In this document: positions 54,705 to 63,160 of the stretch, in pieces
Layout of the letters: the number at the start of each line of letters is the position of its first letter
How positions within the stretch are numbered: position 1 is the stretch's first letter
Assembly: GCA_041690355.1 (NCBI GenBank)
Contig: JAWLHK010000012.1
Coordinates: 1-64,000, forward strand
Origin: JAWLHK01 sp041690355 [NCBI: bacterium]
GTDB taxonomy: Bacteria; J088; JAWLBW01
Length of the DNA: 64,000 bases
Direction: 5' to 3'
Notes under the pieces: generated by a model
Database searches by the model: none
What the model was told of the DNA's origin: nothing
The model's input: only the letters and a program-made list of their open reading frames with translations
Program-made: the position numbers and the translations under genes

Positions 54705-55132
54705 GCGCGTTCTCCCTGGAATTTGTTGGCGTTCGGCTTGTATCCGCGGTACCCGATGGCGTCCATCACCCGCTCGTCACGGTAGAAAGGGAGCAGGAGC
54801 ACGGTGGAAAGGAGAATGTGGAAGCCGCGCAGCGCGTAGACGGAACTGTGACGCACGCGATCGAACACCCGGTTGCGCTTTTCGAGGGGCAGCCGCGAGA
54901 AACGCCCGAAGGCGCCGGCGTAGATCCACCCGAGGTATTCCAGCAGGAAGAGGATCACGCGAAGCAGCAGGCGCACCTCGAACGGTACCGAGGGGAGGTA
55001 TTCCCGGTTGACCCAGCCGAGGTAATCCACGTCGGCATGGCCGAGCTCGAAGGCCCCCCCGGGGGGAAGGATGCACTCGGCTGCTGCCTTCAGCGTGCGT
55101 GTCTCGCGGTTGTTAAGCGGTTTGATTTTCAT
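54701..55132 (-). CDS. Gluconate 2-dehydrogenase subunit 3-like small subunit
   Basis: 143 residues. LNNRETRTLKAAAECILPPG near 6-25 and the FGRFSRLPLEKRNRVFDR segment near 79 are typical of the gluconate_2-dh3 family, the accessory subunit of GMC dehydrogenases. Contains one hydrophobic stretch near 58-72. ATG 55132 is chosen over TTG 55147. Overlaps the regulator's 3' end by 20 bp and the large-subunit start by 4 bp. Confidence 0.82.
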   Translation of the reverse strand: MKIKPLNNRETRTLKAAAECILPPGGAFELGHADVDYLGWVNREYLPSVPFEVRLLLRVILFLLEYLGWIYAGAFGRFSRLPLEKRNRVFDRVRHSSVYALRGFHILLSTVLLLPFYRDERVMDAIGYRGYKPNANKFQGERA

Positions 55133-55880
55133 CGGGCTCTCGCTCAAAAAAGCGTTCCATACCGAGGGTCATGTACTCGCGGGCCAGCCGGGCGGCGCGC
55201 ACGCCCTTTCGCGCGCGCACGGCCGCGAGGATGTCACGGTGGTACCGGCGGATTTCGCGCGGCTCGCCGGTCAGCAGGGCGAACATGCCGGCATTGTCGA
55301 GGTACGTCTGGCGCACGCTGTTGAGCAGCAGGCGGATGACGATGTTGCCGGACGCGTCGGCCAGCGTCTCGAAGAATTCGAAATCCTTGCGCTGCATGGC
55401 GGCATGATCGTCGAGCAGCCCGGCCTCTTCGTCGAGAATGCGCGTGAGCGCGTCGAGGTGCGCGGGCCGGGCGCGGTCGGCCGCGAGACGCACGAGCTCG
55501 GTGCCCACGAGGGCGCGAAACTCCAGTGCGCTGCGCAGGATCTCGGCCTGGGGGAGCTCGGTCTCGAAAAGGTACTTGAGGATCTGCAGACCGGCGCCGG
55601 TCATGAAGTCCTTGACCAGCGAGCCCTCGCCGTGCCGGGTTTCGATGAGGTCTTCGCGCTCGAGCACGCGCAGAGCTTCGCGCAGGCTGACGCGGGTGAC
55701 GCCCAGCTGCTGCGAGAGTTCGCGCTCGGGAGGCAGGAATTCTCCGGGCTTCCACGTACCGGCCAGAATACCCGTGCGCAGCTGGTCGACGATGCGCTCC
55801 GAGAGCCGCCGCTTGTCGATGGGCTGCACGGGGGGCTGGGCTGCGGGGGCGGAACTCGGGGTGGTCGGGCGATCTCTCAT
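55113..55880 (-). CDS. GntR-family (FadR subfamily) regulator
   Basis: 255 residues from ATG 55880. Winged helix with RLSERIVDQLRTGILAGTW, then GEFLPPERELSQQLGVTRVS near 34-75; FCD (FadR C-terminal) helical domain at ~100-240 with ALEFRALVGTELVRLAA. First gene of the GMC dehydrogenase operon. A perfect palindrome (55933-55947) is its likely operator; the effector is probably the substrate of the dehydrogenase. Confidence 0.92.
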   Translation of the reverse strand: MRDRPTTPSSAPAAQPPVQPIDKRRLSERIVDQLRTGILAGTWKPGEFLPPERELSQQLGVTRVSLREALRVLEREDLIETRHGEGSLVKDFMTGAGLQILKYLFETELPQAEILRSALEFRALVGTELVRLAADRARPAHLDALTRILDEEAGLLDDHAAMQRKDFEFFETLADASGNIVIRLLLNSVRQTYLDNAGMFALLTGEPREIRRYHRDILAAVRARKGVRAARLAREYMTLGMERFFEREPDENQTA

Positions 55881-55932
55881 TGGCACGTCTCGCTGGAATC
55901 CGGCTCGACCCACCAGGGTGGACTAGTGGCCT

Positions 55933-55947
55933 AGTGGTTAGACCACT
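55933..55947. promoter_or_regulatory. Likely FadR-subfamily operator
   Basis: AGTGGTTAGACCACT: 6-bp arms around TAG, matching the TGGT-N3-ACCA core typical of the FadR subfamily. Further AGTGG/CCACT half-sites lie on both sides. It is ~50 bp upstream of the regulator ATG. Confidence 0.78.
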
Positions 55948-56076
55948 TTACCACTGGGGGCGTGCGGGGGTCAAGGAAATCGAGGGGGGAGTGAGGAGGG
56001 CGGGAAGGAAGAACCTGTGCTGCGCACGGGGCCAACGCCCTTGACGCGCGCGCGACGACCATGAACACTGCAGGAC

Positions 56077-56388
56077 ATGGCCGGTGAGACTCCGATTCAC
56101 ACGACCCCGGTGTCGTTCGACGACGCGCGCGGCACGCAGGTCGTCTTCATCTTCAACTCCATTCACCGGGTACTCAAGGCCGAGCAGACGTTGAAGCGCG
56201 CGGGCATCCCGTTTCGCCTGGTGCCCACGCCGCGGCCGCTCGTATCCGACTGCGGCATGGCCATCCTCGGCGCGCGCGAAGACGCAGAACGGATACACGC
56301 GTCCCTCGCAGGCGAGCGTCTGCGGATCGTGAAGCTGTTTGCGGGGGACGAAAACGGCTGGTGGCCGGTCAACCTGCCGGCTGCTTGA
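56077..56388 (+). CDS. DUF3343-domain protein
   Basis: 103 residues. DUF3343 core VVFIFNSIHRVLKAEQTLKR near 22-41, IPFRLVPTPRPLVSDCGMAI near 44-63. The SDCGMA motif with its Cys is conserved and the family is proposed to carry sulfur or selenium. It lies alone on the plus strand; the 3' ends of it and thiE overlap by 20 bp. No selenium-metabolism partner gene is nearby. Confidence 0.85.
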   Translation: MAGETPIHTTPVSFDDARGTQVVFIFNSIHRVLKAEQTLKRAGIPFRLVPTPRPLVSDCGMAILGAREDAERIHASLAGERLRIVKLFAGDENGWWPVNLPAA

Positions 56389-56992
56389 GCGCGAGCAGCG
56401 TGCGGGCGCGCAGGCGGGTCTGCCCGTCGTCTTCGCCGATCAGGGCCGAGATGACCGCGACCGATCGCGCGCCGGCCCCCAGGACCGCCGAAGCCGTTTC
56501 GCCCGAGATGCCGCCGATGGCGACCACCGGAAGCCGCGATGCCGCGGCGGCAGCCGCCAGCATCTCGACGCCGGTCACCGGGTCGGGGTTCGCCTTGGAA
56601 CGGGTGGGGAAAACGGGACCGAATCCAAGATAGTCCACCGGTTCGGCCTGAGCCGCTTCGACCTGGGCAAGCGTGTGCGTCGAGAGGCCGATGGCGCCGC
56701 CGAATACCGAGCGTGCGTCACCGGGCGAAAGGTCGTTCTGCCCGAGATGCAGAATGTCGGCCTTGACCGCGGCGGCGATATCGGCCCGATCGTTCACGGC
56801 AAACAGCGCTCCGTGCGCACGGCACAGCGGCGCGACGTCCTGGGCAGCCGCATGGGTTTCGGCGGCGGTTCTGCCCTTGGCGCGCAGCTGGATGAGCCGG
56901 ACGCCGGCCTCGAGCAGCACTTCGGCGCGGTGCAACGTCTGTTCCCGCGTGTCCAGATCGACGATGGCGTAGAGGGGCGGCAGGGCAATCAT
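56369..56992 (-). CDS. thiE: Thiamine phosphate synthase
   Basis: 207 residues. TIM-barrel ThiE: LIQLRAKGRTAAE near 33, FAVNDRADIAAA near 63, LHLGQNDLS near 80 and a phosphate loop FGPVFPTRSKAN near 121. Joins the pyrimidine and thiazole phosphates in thiamine synthesis. ATG 56992 overlaps the ntrC stop (ATGA). Last gene of dus-ntrB-ntrC-thiE. Confidence 0.93.
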   Translation of the reverse strand: MIALPPLYAIVDLDTREQTLHRAEVLLEAGVRLIQLRAKGRTAAETHAAAQDVAPLCRAHGALFAVNDRADIAAAVKADILHLGQNDLSPGDARSVFGGAIGLSTHTLAQVEAAQAEPVDYLGFGPVFPTRSKANPDPVTGVEMLAAAAAASRLPVVAIGGISGETASAVLGAGARSVAVISALIGEDDGQTRLRARTLLALKQPAG

Positions 56993-58497
56993 GACTTCGC
57001 CTTGGCCTGCTTGAGGTCGATGCCGCAATCCTGGATTTTCTTACGGAGCGTGTTCCGATTGATGCCCAGAATCTCGGCGGCCCGGATCTGGTTGCCGCGG
57101 GTTTCGCGCAGCACGAGCTCGAGCATCGGCTTTTCGACGCGGCTCATGATCTGGTCATAAAGGTTCGTGACTTCGGTCGTCGAAACGCGGGCGATGAACT
57201 GCTCGAGCTTGCGGTAGACGATTTCGTCGAAGCTCTTGTCGAACCAGTCGTCGCCCACGGGCTGCGGGGGCGGCTGCGCCGCACCGGTCGCAGGGACGGC
57301 GCCGAAGTCGTCGGCGGTCAGGGTCTGGCCGGTCGAGAGAAGCGCAACACGCTTCACGACGTTTTCGAGTTCGCGCACGTTGCCCGGCCAGTTCTGGCGT
57401 TTGAGCCATTCGATGGCCGAGGGAGAAAGGCGCTTCTGGCCGTAGCCGAGCTCCTGGCCGTACTTGCGCAGGAAGTACCCGGCCAGGAGGGGGATGTCTT
57501 CACGCCGCTCGCGCAGCGGCGGGAGATCGATGGGGACGACGTTAAGCCGGTAATACAGATCTTCGCGGAACGTGCCGGCGCCGACCATCTCGGCGAGGTT
57601 ACGGTTGGTGGCCGCAATGACCCGCACGTCGACTTTCTGCGAGCCCGCGCCGCCGAGGGGCGCGATCTCACGCTCCTGCAGGGCACGCAGAATCTTCACC
57701 TGGAGGTCGGCCGGCATGTCGCCGATTTCGTCGAGAAACAGGGTGCCGCCGTCGGCCAGTTTGAACTTGCCCTCCTTGCGCTGGAAGGCCCCCGTGAACG
57801 AGCCGCGCTCATGGCCGAAGAGCTCGCTCTCGAGCAGCTCGTGCGGAATGGCCGCCGCGTTGATGGTGACGAAAGGACCGCCCGCGCGCGACGAGTGGTA
57901 GTGGATGGCCCGGGCGACGAGCTCCTTGCCGGTACCGCTCTCGCCGGTCACGAGCACGGTCACGTCGCTTGCCGCGACCTTACCGACCATCTTGTACACG
58001 TCACGCATGCGCGGGCTGTCGCCGATGATCTGCTCGCCCGGTTCGAACTGGCGCTCGACGGCGGCGCGCAGGCGCACCAGTTCTTCCTGCACCTTCACGC
58101 TGTTGCCCGCCTTGTCGGCGAGCAGAAGCACCTCGTCGAGCTCGAACGGCTTGGTGATGTAGTCGAAGGCTCCCGCCTTCATGGCCTCGATGGCGTTCTT
58201 GACGGTGTTCTGCGCAGTCATGACGATGATCGCCGGCGCCTGCGGTTTCCCCTTCACCGAGCGCACCAGCGAAAGGCCGTCGGCCCCCGGCATGATGATG
58301 TCGACGAAGGCGACCTGAAAAGCCTCGCGCTCCATGGCGGCCCGCGCTTCTTCGGCCGACGCGACGCTGGTCACCTCGTGCCCCCCCTTGCCAAGCGCGC
58401 GCTCGAGCACGAAGCGCAGACTGGGATCGTCGTCGACAATCAGAATACGGAAGCCCATGGTCACACCTTCTTTCGCTTCATTCGCCGTGGCACTCAT
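56989..58497 (-). CDS. ntrC: NtrC-family sigma-54 response regulator
   Basis: 502 residues. Receiver with FVDIIMPGADG (phospho-Asp near 63); AAA+ domain with Walker A GESGTGKE near 182, the sigma-54 contact loop as GSFTGA rather than GAFTGA near 229, and Walker B LFLDEIGD; C-terminal Fis-type helix-turn-helix NQIRAAEILGINRNTLRKK. Activates nitrogen-control sigma-54 promoters. ATG 58497 overlaps the ntrB stop and has GGAGG upstream; an internal ATG (58458) is an alternative. Confidence 0.94.
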   Translation of the reverse strand: MSATANEAKEGVTMGFRILIVDDDPSLRFVLERALGKGGHEVTSVASAEEARAAMEREAFQVAFVDIIMPGADGLSLVRSVKGKPQAPAIIVMTAQNTVKNAIEAMKAGAFDYITKPFELDEVLLLADKAGNSVKVQEELVRLRAAVERQFEPGEQIIGDSPRMRDVYKMVGKVAASDVTVLVTGESGTGKELVARAIHYHSSRAGGPFVTINAAAIPHELLESELFGHERGSFTGAFQRKEGKFKLADGGTLFLDEIGDMPADLQVKILRALQEREIAPLGGAGSQKVDVRVIAATNRNLAEMVGAGTFREDLYYRLNVVPIDLPPLRERREDIPLLAGYFLRKYGQELGYGQKRLSPSAIEWLKRQNWPGNVRELENVVKRVALLSTGQTLTADDFGAVPATGAAQPPPQPVGDDWFDKSFDEIVYRKLEQFIARVSTTEVTNLYDQIMSRVEKPMLELVLRETRGNQIRAAEILGINRNTLRKKIQDCGIDLKQAKAKS

Positions 58498-59597
58498 GCC
58501 GGTCCTCCGTCGCCTGCAGGCGCTCCCGATGCGGCCCCGCGCGAGGGGCCCTCGAGGGGGAGCACCATGGTGAACACCGTTTTTCCCTCGCCGCTGTCGA
58601 CTTCGAGCACACCGCCGTGCTCACGCAGAAGGCGCAGGCTGATGGCCAGCCCGAGCCCCGTGCCGCTCGTCTTGGTCGTGAAAAACGGCGTGAAGAGTTT
58701 TTCCTTGGCCTCGGCGCTCAACCCGGGTCCGCCGTTCTGGATCTCGACGTTGACGACCCGCCGCGCGGCGATGCGCCGGCCGCCGATCTCGATGCGGGTG
58801 CGCACGACGACCGGCTCGGCGGGCGGAGACGCCTCGAACGCGTTCTTGATCAGATTGACCGCCACCTGCTGCAGGGCATCGCTGTCGGCCACGACGTCGG
58901 GGAGCGACGGATCGTAGTCCCGGTGCACTTCGCGGCCCGAGAAGGCGGGGTCGCGCAACAGGGTTTCGAGCACGGCGTCGAGCAGGCGGTGAATGTTCAC
59001 GGGCGCCATGTTGAGCGCGCGCGGATTGCCGAAATCGAGCAGTTCTTCGAGCAGGCGATTGATGCGGCGCACGTCCCGGTCGATGACCGCGAGGCACTCC
59101 CGCGCGTCGTCGGCGAGCGCTTCGGATCGCAGCAGCTGCGCCGCGCCGAGAATGCCCCCGAGCGGATTCTTGATTTCGTGCGCCAGGCCCGCGGCAAGAA
59201 TCCCGAGCTGGCGCAGACGATCTTCGCGGCGCATGGCTTCGCTCATGTGCGCGAGCGAGCTCTCGTCGCGGATCTGCACGACCGTCCCCGACACGGCCCC
59301 CTCGGCAGAAAACAGCGGCGTCACGACGACGGTCACGAGCACGTTCTCGCCGTTTCCCGCGCCGCGCGCGAGGGGAACCATGTAGTAGACCTGTTTGCCC
59401 GCCTGGGTCATGGCGCGGGCGAGCGCTTCGGAAAGCCAGGGATTGGCCGCGACGAGCTCGCGCCAGGTCTCATGGAAAACCTCGGCGTCGCCGCCCAGCA
59501 GCCCGGCGGCCGCGGGGTTCGCGAACACGAGCCCGCCGGCCGGGTCAAAGGCGAGCACGGTCTCTTCGAGCCCCTCGAGAATCACGCGGGGCGGCAT
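58494..59597 (-). CDS. ntrB: NtrB-family nitrogen sensor histidine kinase
   Basis: 367 residues from ATG 59597. PAS-like N-terminal sensor (LEETVLAFDPAGGLVFANPA), phosphoacceptor H in GLAHEIKNPLGGILGAAQL near 139-157, then the ATPase with NLIKNAFEASPP near 256 and GTGLGLAI near 326. Cytoplasmic; no transmembrane segment, as expected for NtrB. Signals to ntrC through PII. It begins 7 bp after dus. Confidence 0.95.
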   Translation of the reverse strand: MPPRVILEGLEETVLAFDPAGGLVFANPAAAGLLGGDAEVFHETWRELVAANPWLSEALARAMTQAGKQVYYMVPLARGAGNGENVLVTVVVTPLFSAEGAVSGTVVQIRDESSLAHMSEAMRREDRLRQLGILAAGLAHEIKNPLGGILGAAQLLRSEALADDARECLAVIDRDVRRINRLLEELLDFGNPRALNMAPVNIHRLLDAVLETLLRDPAFSGREVHRDYDPSLPDVVADSDALQQVAVNLIKNAFEASPPAEPVVVRTRIEIGGRRIAARRVVNVEIQNGGPGLSAEAKEKLFTPFFTTKTSGTGLGLAISLRLLREHGGVLEVDSGEGKTVFTMVLPLEGPSRGAASGAPAGDGGPA

Positions 59598-59604
59598 GGG
59601 CCAC

Positions 59605-60678
59605 TCAACCCCAGCCGCGCTCTTCCCACCAGGCCTGCTCCTGGGCATCCTCGGCCTCCATTTTCTGGGGTTCCACGGGGAGCGCTTCGCTCCAGCGGCG
59701 CTCATATTCCGCAATGAAACCACGTACGTCATCGGCCGCCTGCAGGGTGCCCACGCGGGCGCGCAGCTCGCGCACGTTGCGCATCCCCTTGCCGTACCAG
59801 AGCAGGTGCTTGCGGAACTCGCGCACGGCGCGGAACTCGCCGTGGAATTCCACATACATCTCGAAATGTTCGCGCAGCAGCGCCGCCCGCTCGGCCGCGG
59901 GGATCTCGTCGACCGCCTCGCCGCGGAAGAGCGCGCGGATCTGGCGGAAGATCCACGGGCGGCCGGTAGCGCCGCGGCCGATCATGACGAGCCCGCGCGG
60001 ATGCTCGCGATGGCGCGCCATTGCCTGCTCGGGGGTCACGACGTCACCGCTGCCGATGATGGGGATCTTCACGCCGTCCTGCGTGGCGGCCACGAGCGAC
60101 CAGTCGGCCGTTCCCTCGTAGCCCTGGGCGCGCGTGCGCGGATGCAGCGTGACGGCGTCGGCCCCTTCGCTTTCGGCCACACGGGCGATTTCGGGGGCGT
60201 TGACCGTCCCCTCGTCCCAGCCGGCGCGAATCTTGATCGTGACCGGCAGGCGGGTGCGCGCGCGGATGCCCGCCACGATCTTCCCGAGTCGCGGCGGATC
60301 GCAAAGCAGGGCCGCGCCGGCGCCGGTCTTCACGACCTTCTTCACGGGGCAGCCCATGTTCACGTCGACCAGATCGGCGAGCCCTTCCCCCTCGAGGCGC
60401 GCGGCGGCTTCCCCCAGTTCCGCCGGATCGTTGCCGAACAGCTGCACGCCCAGCGGCCGCTCTTCGGGAAGGCTCGCCAGATACCGCTGGGTCCCCTTGC
60501 CGCCGCGCAGAAGTCCCTTGGCGCTGACCATCTCGGTAAACGCGAGCGCGGCTCCTTCGCGCCGGCAGAGCAGGCGAAAGGGGAGATCGCTGACGCCGGC
60601 CATGGGCGCCACGACGAACGGATTGTCGAGCACCAACGGACCGATGCGGAACGATTTCTGCGGGTTGGATTCGGACAT
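59605..60678 (-). CDS. dusB: tRNA-dihydrouridine synthase
   Basis: 357 residues. FMN TIM barrel: VVAPMAGVSDLPFRLLCR near 22-39, VDVNMGCPVKKVVKTGAGAA near 104-123 with the catalytic Cys, and GWDEG plus GSGDVVTP near 208. The order dus-ntrB-ntrC matches nifR3-ntrBC of other proteobacteria. It probably heads the operon; a short AT-rich region lies upstream. Subtype B is assigned by context. Confidence 0.93.
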   Translation of the reverse strand: MSESNPQKSFRIGPLVLDNPFVVAPMAGVSDLPFRLLCRREGAALAFTEMVSAKGLLRGGKGTQRYLASLPEERPLGVQLFGNDPAELGEAAARLEGEGLADLVDVNMGCPVKKVVKTGAGAALLCDPPRLGKIVAGIRARTRLPVTIKIRAGWDEGTVNAPEIARVAESEGADAVTLHPRTRAQGYEGTADWSLVAATQDGVKIPIIGSGDVVTPEQAMARHREHPRGLVMIGRGATGRPWIFRQIRALFRGEAVDEIPAAERAALLREHFEMYVEFHGEFRAVREFRKHLLWYGKGMRNVRELRARVGTLQAADDVRGFIAEYERRWSEALPVEPQKMEAEDAQEQAWWEERGWG

Positions 60679-60765
60679 TTTGCCTAAAAGATAGGCATTG
60701 TACAGCAGCGAAGATGGATGCCGCAATGAGTCGGGGCTAAGAGACCGGCTCCCCCGATGTTGGAT

Positions 60766-61188
60766 TCAAGCGGTTTCGCCCTTGGTCGGCGGCAACGTCG
60801 TGAAGGCGGGCTCAAGCACCGGTTCTTGATGGGATTGAGCATCGGCCATCGGCCATTGGGCATTTTCGAGCGGCAGCGCGGCCTCTCCTTCGCGCTGGGC
60901 GGCCTGCAGCAGCTCGGCTGCCTTGCCCGCCCGATACGCATGCTTCAGCCACGTGAGCACCGCGACGTTGGCCAGCGTGACCGTGTTGGCGACGATGAGG
61001 ATGGGATCCAGGCGCAGCAGCGAGTAGAACAGCCACATGACGATTCCCACGCCGTACGTCACCAGCATTCCCCAGCTCAAGTCCTGGACGGAGCGGGTGC
61101 GAAGGGCGCGAATGATCTGGGGGATGAGGCTGGTGCAGGTGAGCGCGGTTGCAATCGAGCCGACGACTTGAACGCCGAGCGTGTCCAT
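60766..61188 (-). CDS. SemiSWEET-like sugar transporter with a C-terminal extension
   Basis: 140 residues from ATG 61188. Three transmembrane helices and a PQ-loop TSLIPQIIRALRTRSVQDLS near 19-38, the signature of SemiSWEET transporters (normally ~85-100 residues). The C-terminal ~45 residues (from ~92) are hydrophilic and unusual; they include codons made by a heptad array (60837-60864), so the extension may be repeat-derived. Function is proposed from family. Confidence 0.87.
   Translation of the reverse strand: MDTLGVQVVGSIATALTCTSLIPQIIRALRTRSVQDLSWGMLVTYGVGIVMWLFYSLLRLDPILIVANTVTLANVAVLTWLKHAYRAGKAAELLQAAQREGEAALPLENAQWPMADAQSHQEPVLEPAFTTLPPTKGETA
60837..60864. repeat. Heptad array (GGCCATC family) inside a coding region
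   Basis: GAGCATC, GGCCATC, GGCCATT, GGGCATT. It lies in the 3' part of the SemiSWEET gene and encodes NAQWPMADAQ-like residues. Same family as 23564 and 24635. Confidence 0.75.
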
Positions 61189-61357
61189 GCGGAAATGCCT
61201 GTAGGTAAAGCCGCGGCGCGCCTCCCCGACCCTCGTCGGACTGCGCGCGTGCAGGCTTGCGAAGCATGGTGCCCGAAGGCCGGTTCCTCGACAAGAGGCG
61301 GGGGGCTCTCCCGGGAGACCCGCTCGAAGAAAAGCGCTCTTCCCCAAGCCCCCTCGG

Positions 61358-61387
61358 TTGCATTTTCCGGAGTGTTTCTGGTAAGTT
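61358..61387 (+). promoter_or_regulatory. Promoter of the GAF-GGDEF gene
   Basis: TTGCAT (61358-61363), 18-bp spacer, TAAGTT (61382-61387) with an extended-type TGG just before it. The ATG is at 61410. The gap 61189-61357 shows no gene. Confidence 0.5.
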
Positions 61388-61409
61388 AAGGGCAACCCCG
61401 CGGGCCCCC

Positions 61410-62495
61410 ATGCTGGAAGAGCAGGAGAAAACCCAGATTATCGCAGAGCTGGAAAAGAAGATCGAAGAGCTTTCGGTCTTCAACGAGATCGGCAAGGCGC
61501 TGACCTCGACGCTCGACCTGCGCAAGGTGCTCGACATCATCATGGAGCGCATCAGCGAACTGTTCCGCCCGAAGAACTGGTCGCTGCTGCTCGTCGACGA
61601 GCCCAGCCAGGAGCTCTATTTCGAGATTGCCGTCGGCGAAGGGTCCGAAAAGCTCGGCGAGTTGCGCCTCAAGATGGGCGAAGGGATCGCCGGCTGGGTG
61701 GCCCAGCATGCCGAACCGCTGCTGATCAGCGACGCCTACTCCGACCCCCGCTTCACGCCGTCGGCGGATCAGAAGACGAAGTTCAAGACGCAGTCGATCA
61801 TCTGCGTGCCCCTGAAGTCGAAGGGCAAGGTGCTCGGCGTCATCGAGATCATCAACCAGCTCGAAGGCAAGGCGTTCAAGATTGAAGACCTGACGCTGCT
61901 CAAGACCATGGCCGATTACGCGGCCATCGCCATCGAGAACGCGCGCTACTTCCGCAAGGTGCAGGAGCTGACAATCAAGGACGACATGACCGAGCTGTTC
62001 AACTCGCGCTACCTGCAGCAGCAGCTCGAGATGGAGATCCAGCGGTCGCGGCGCTACCACCTCTGCTTTTCGTTGATCTTCTTCGACCTCGATCACTTCA
62101 AGCTCGTCAACGATAATCACGGCCACCTGATCGGCAGCCAGGTGCTGCATGAGACGGCGCAGATCGTGCGCCAGTGCCTGCGCGACGTCGACATCCCCAC
62201 GCGCTACGGCGGCGACGAGTTCGTGCTGCTGCTCCCCGAAACCGATCGGGAGGATGCGCTCATCGTCACCCGGCGCATCCGCGACGCCATCCGCGCGCAC
62301 CGCTACGCCGCGAACGAAGGGCTCGACATCCGCCTCACGGCCAGCTTCGGCATCGCCACCTATCCCTATGACGCCGAGAACAAGGTCGACATCGTGCGCA
62401 TGGCCGATAACGCGATGTACTATGTGAAGGAAACTTCTCGCGACGACATCGCCACGGCCGCCGAGATCGCCGCGCGCAACAAGAGCGCGGTCTGA
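61410..62495 (+). CDS. GAF-domain diguanylate cyclase
   Basis: 361 residues. A short coiled-coil N-terminus, GAF domain at ~25-180 (EIGKALTSTLDLRKVLDIIM, then EGIAGWVAQHAEPLLI), and GGDEF domain at ~195-345 with TRYGGDEFVLLLPETD near 265-280. The I-site RxxD appears to be absent before GGDEF (RDVDIPTRYGG), and D in DDMTELFNSRYLQ and DLDHFKLVND bind metal. Synthesises c-di-GMP in response to a GAF ligand. Cytoplasmic. Confidence 0.93.
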   Translation: MLEEQEKTQIIAELEKKIEELSVFNEIGKALTSTLDLRKVLDIIMERISELFRPKNWSLLLVDEPSQELYFEIAVGEGSEKLGELRLKMGEGIAGWVAQHAEPLLISDAYSDPRFTPSADQKTKFKTQSIICVPLKSKGKVLGVIEIINQLEGKAFKIEDLTLLKTMADYAAIAIENARYFRKVQELTIKDDMTELFNSRYLQQQLEMEIQRSRRYHLCFSLIFFDLDHFKLVNDNHGHLIGSQVLHETAQIVRQCLRDVDIPTRYGGDEFVLLLPETDREDALIVTRRIRDAIRAHRYAANEGLDIRLTASFGIATYPYDAENKVDIVRMADNAMYYVKETSRDDIATAAEIAARNKSAV

Positions 62496-62511
62496 ACGCG
62501 GAGACGGGCGG

Positions 62512-63105
62512 ATGCTGACGGCCCGCCAACGCGACATTCTGGCGTATATCGAGGCCTACGTCGCCGAGCAGGGGATCGCCCCGACCCTCGAAGAAATTGC
62601 CGCGCACTTTTCGCTGCGTTCGGTCGCCACCGTGCACAAGCACATCGGCAACCTCGTCGCCCGCGGCCACCTTCGGCGCGGGACGGGAAGCCGCTCGCTG
62701 GAACTGGTGCGCACCGTGCTCCCCTACGCCGAGGCGCCCCTGCGGGGCATCCTGCGGGCGGGCGCGCCGCTGGGGGAACCGCCGCACGACGAACGGATCC
62801 CCGTCCCTTCGGCCATGGCGCGGGGGAGTGCGCCGCTGTTCTGTGTGCGCGTCGAGGGGGACGGTTTCCGCGAAGAAGGGCTGGCCGCCGGCGACCTGCT
62901 GATCTGCACCGAGGCCGTTCCCCCGGCCGACGGCGACCTCGTGCTCGCCCTGCTCCCCGCCGGGCAGGCGGTCTGCGCGCGCTATGCCCTACAGCCCGCG
63001 GGAGGCGCGCTGATGAGCGGCGCCTCAGAGCTCTGGCCCGCCTCACTCTCGCTGCGCGTCCTGGGCGTGGGGGTGGGGGTTGTTCGCGTGCTGCCGCGCG
63101 GATGA
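62512..63105 (+). CDS. LexA-like regulator lacking catalytic residues
   Basis: 197 residues. LexA-type winged helix (TARQRDILAYIEAYVAEQGI, then HFSLRSVATVHKHIGNLVAR) followed by a S24-like fold. The cleavage-site Ala-Gly is kept in GILRAGAPLG near 81-90, but the catalytic Ser is Gly (RVEGDGFREEG near 116) and the catalytic Lys position reads VCARYAL near 158 without Lys. So self-cleavage should not occur. 16 bp after the GGDEF gene, so probably co-transcribed. It is not a functional SOS LexA on its own. Confidence 0.85.
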   Translation: MLTARQRDILAYIEAYVAEQGIAPTLEEIAAHFSLRSVATVHKHIGNLVARGHLRRGTGSRSLELVRTVLPYAEAPLRGILRAGAPLGEPPHDERIPVPSAMARGSAPLFCVRVEGDGFREEGLAAGDLLICTEAVPPADGDLVLALLPAGQAVCARYALQPAGGALMSGASELWPASLSLRVLGVGVGVVRVLPRG

Positions 63106-63160
63106 ACCGGCTGCTTACCCAGGGGAGCCGGTTCCCGTTTTCCATAATCGACGTCCTGTT

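Noticed and set aside
53091-54785. 564-residue plus-strand frame opposite the GMC dehydrogenase
   Set aside because: No recognisable domain, while the minus-strand frame carries FAD and GMC motifs in order.
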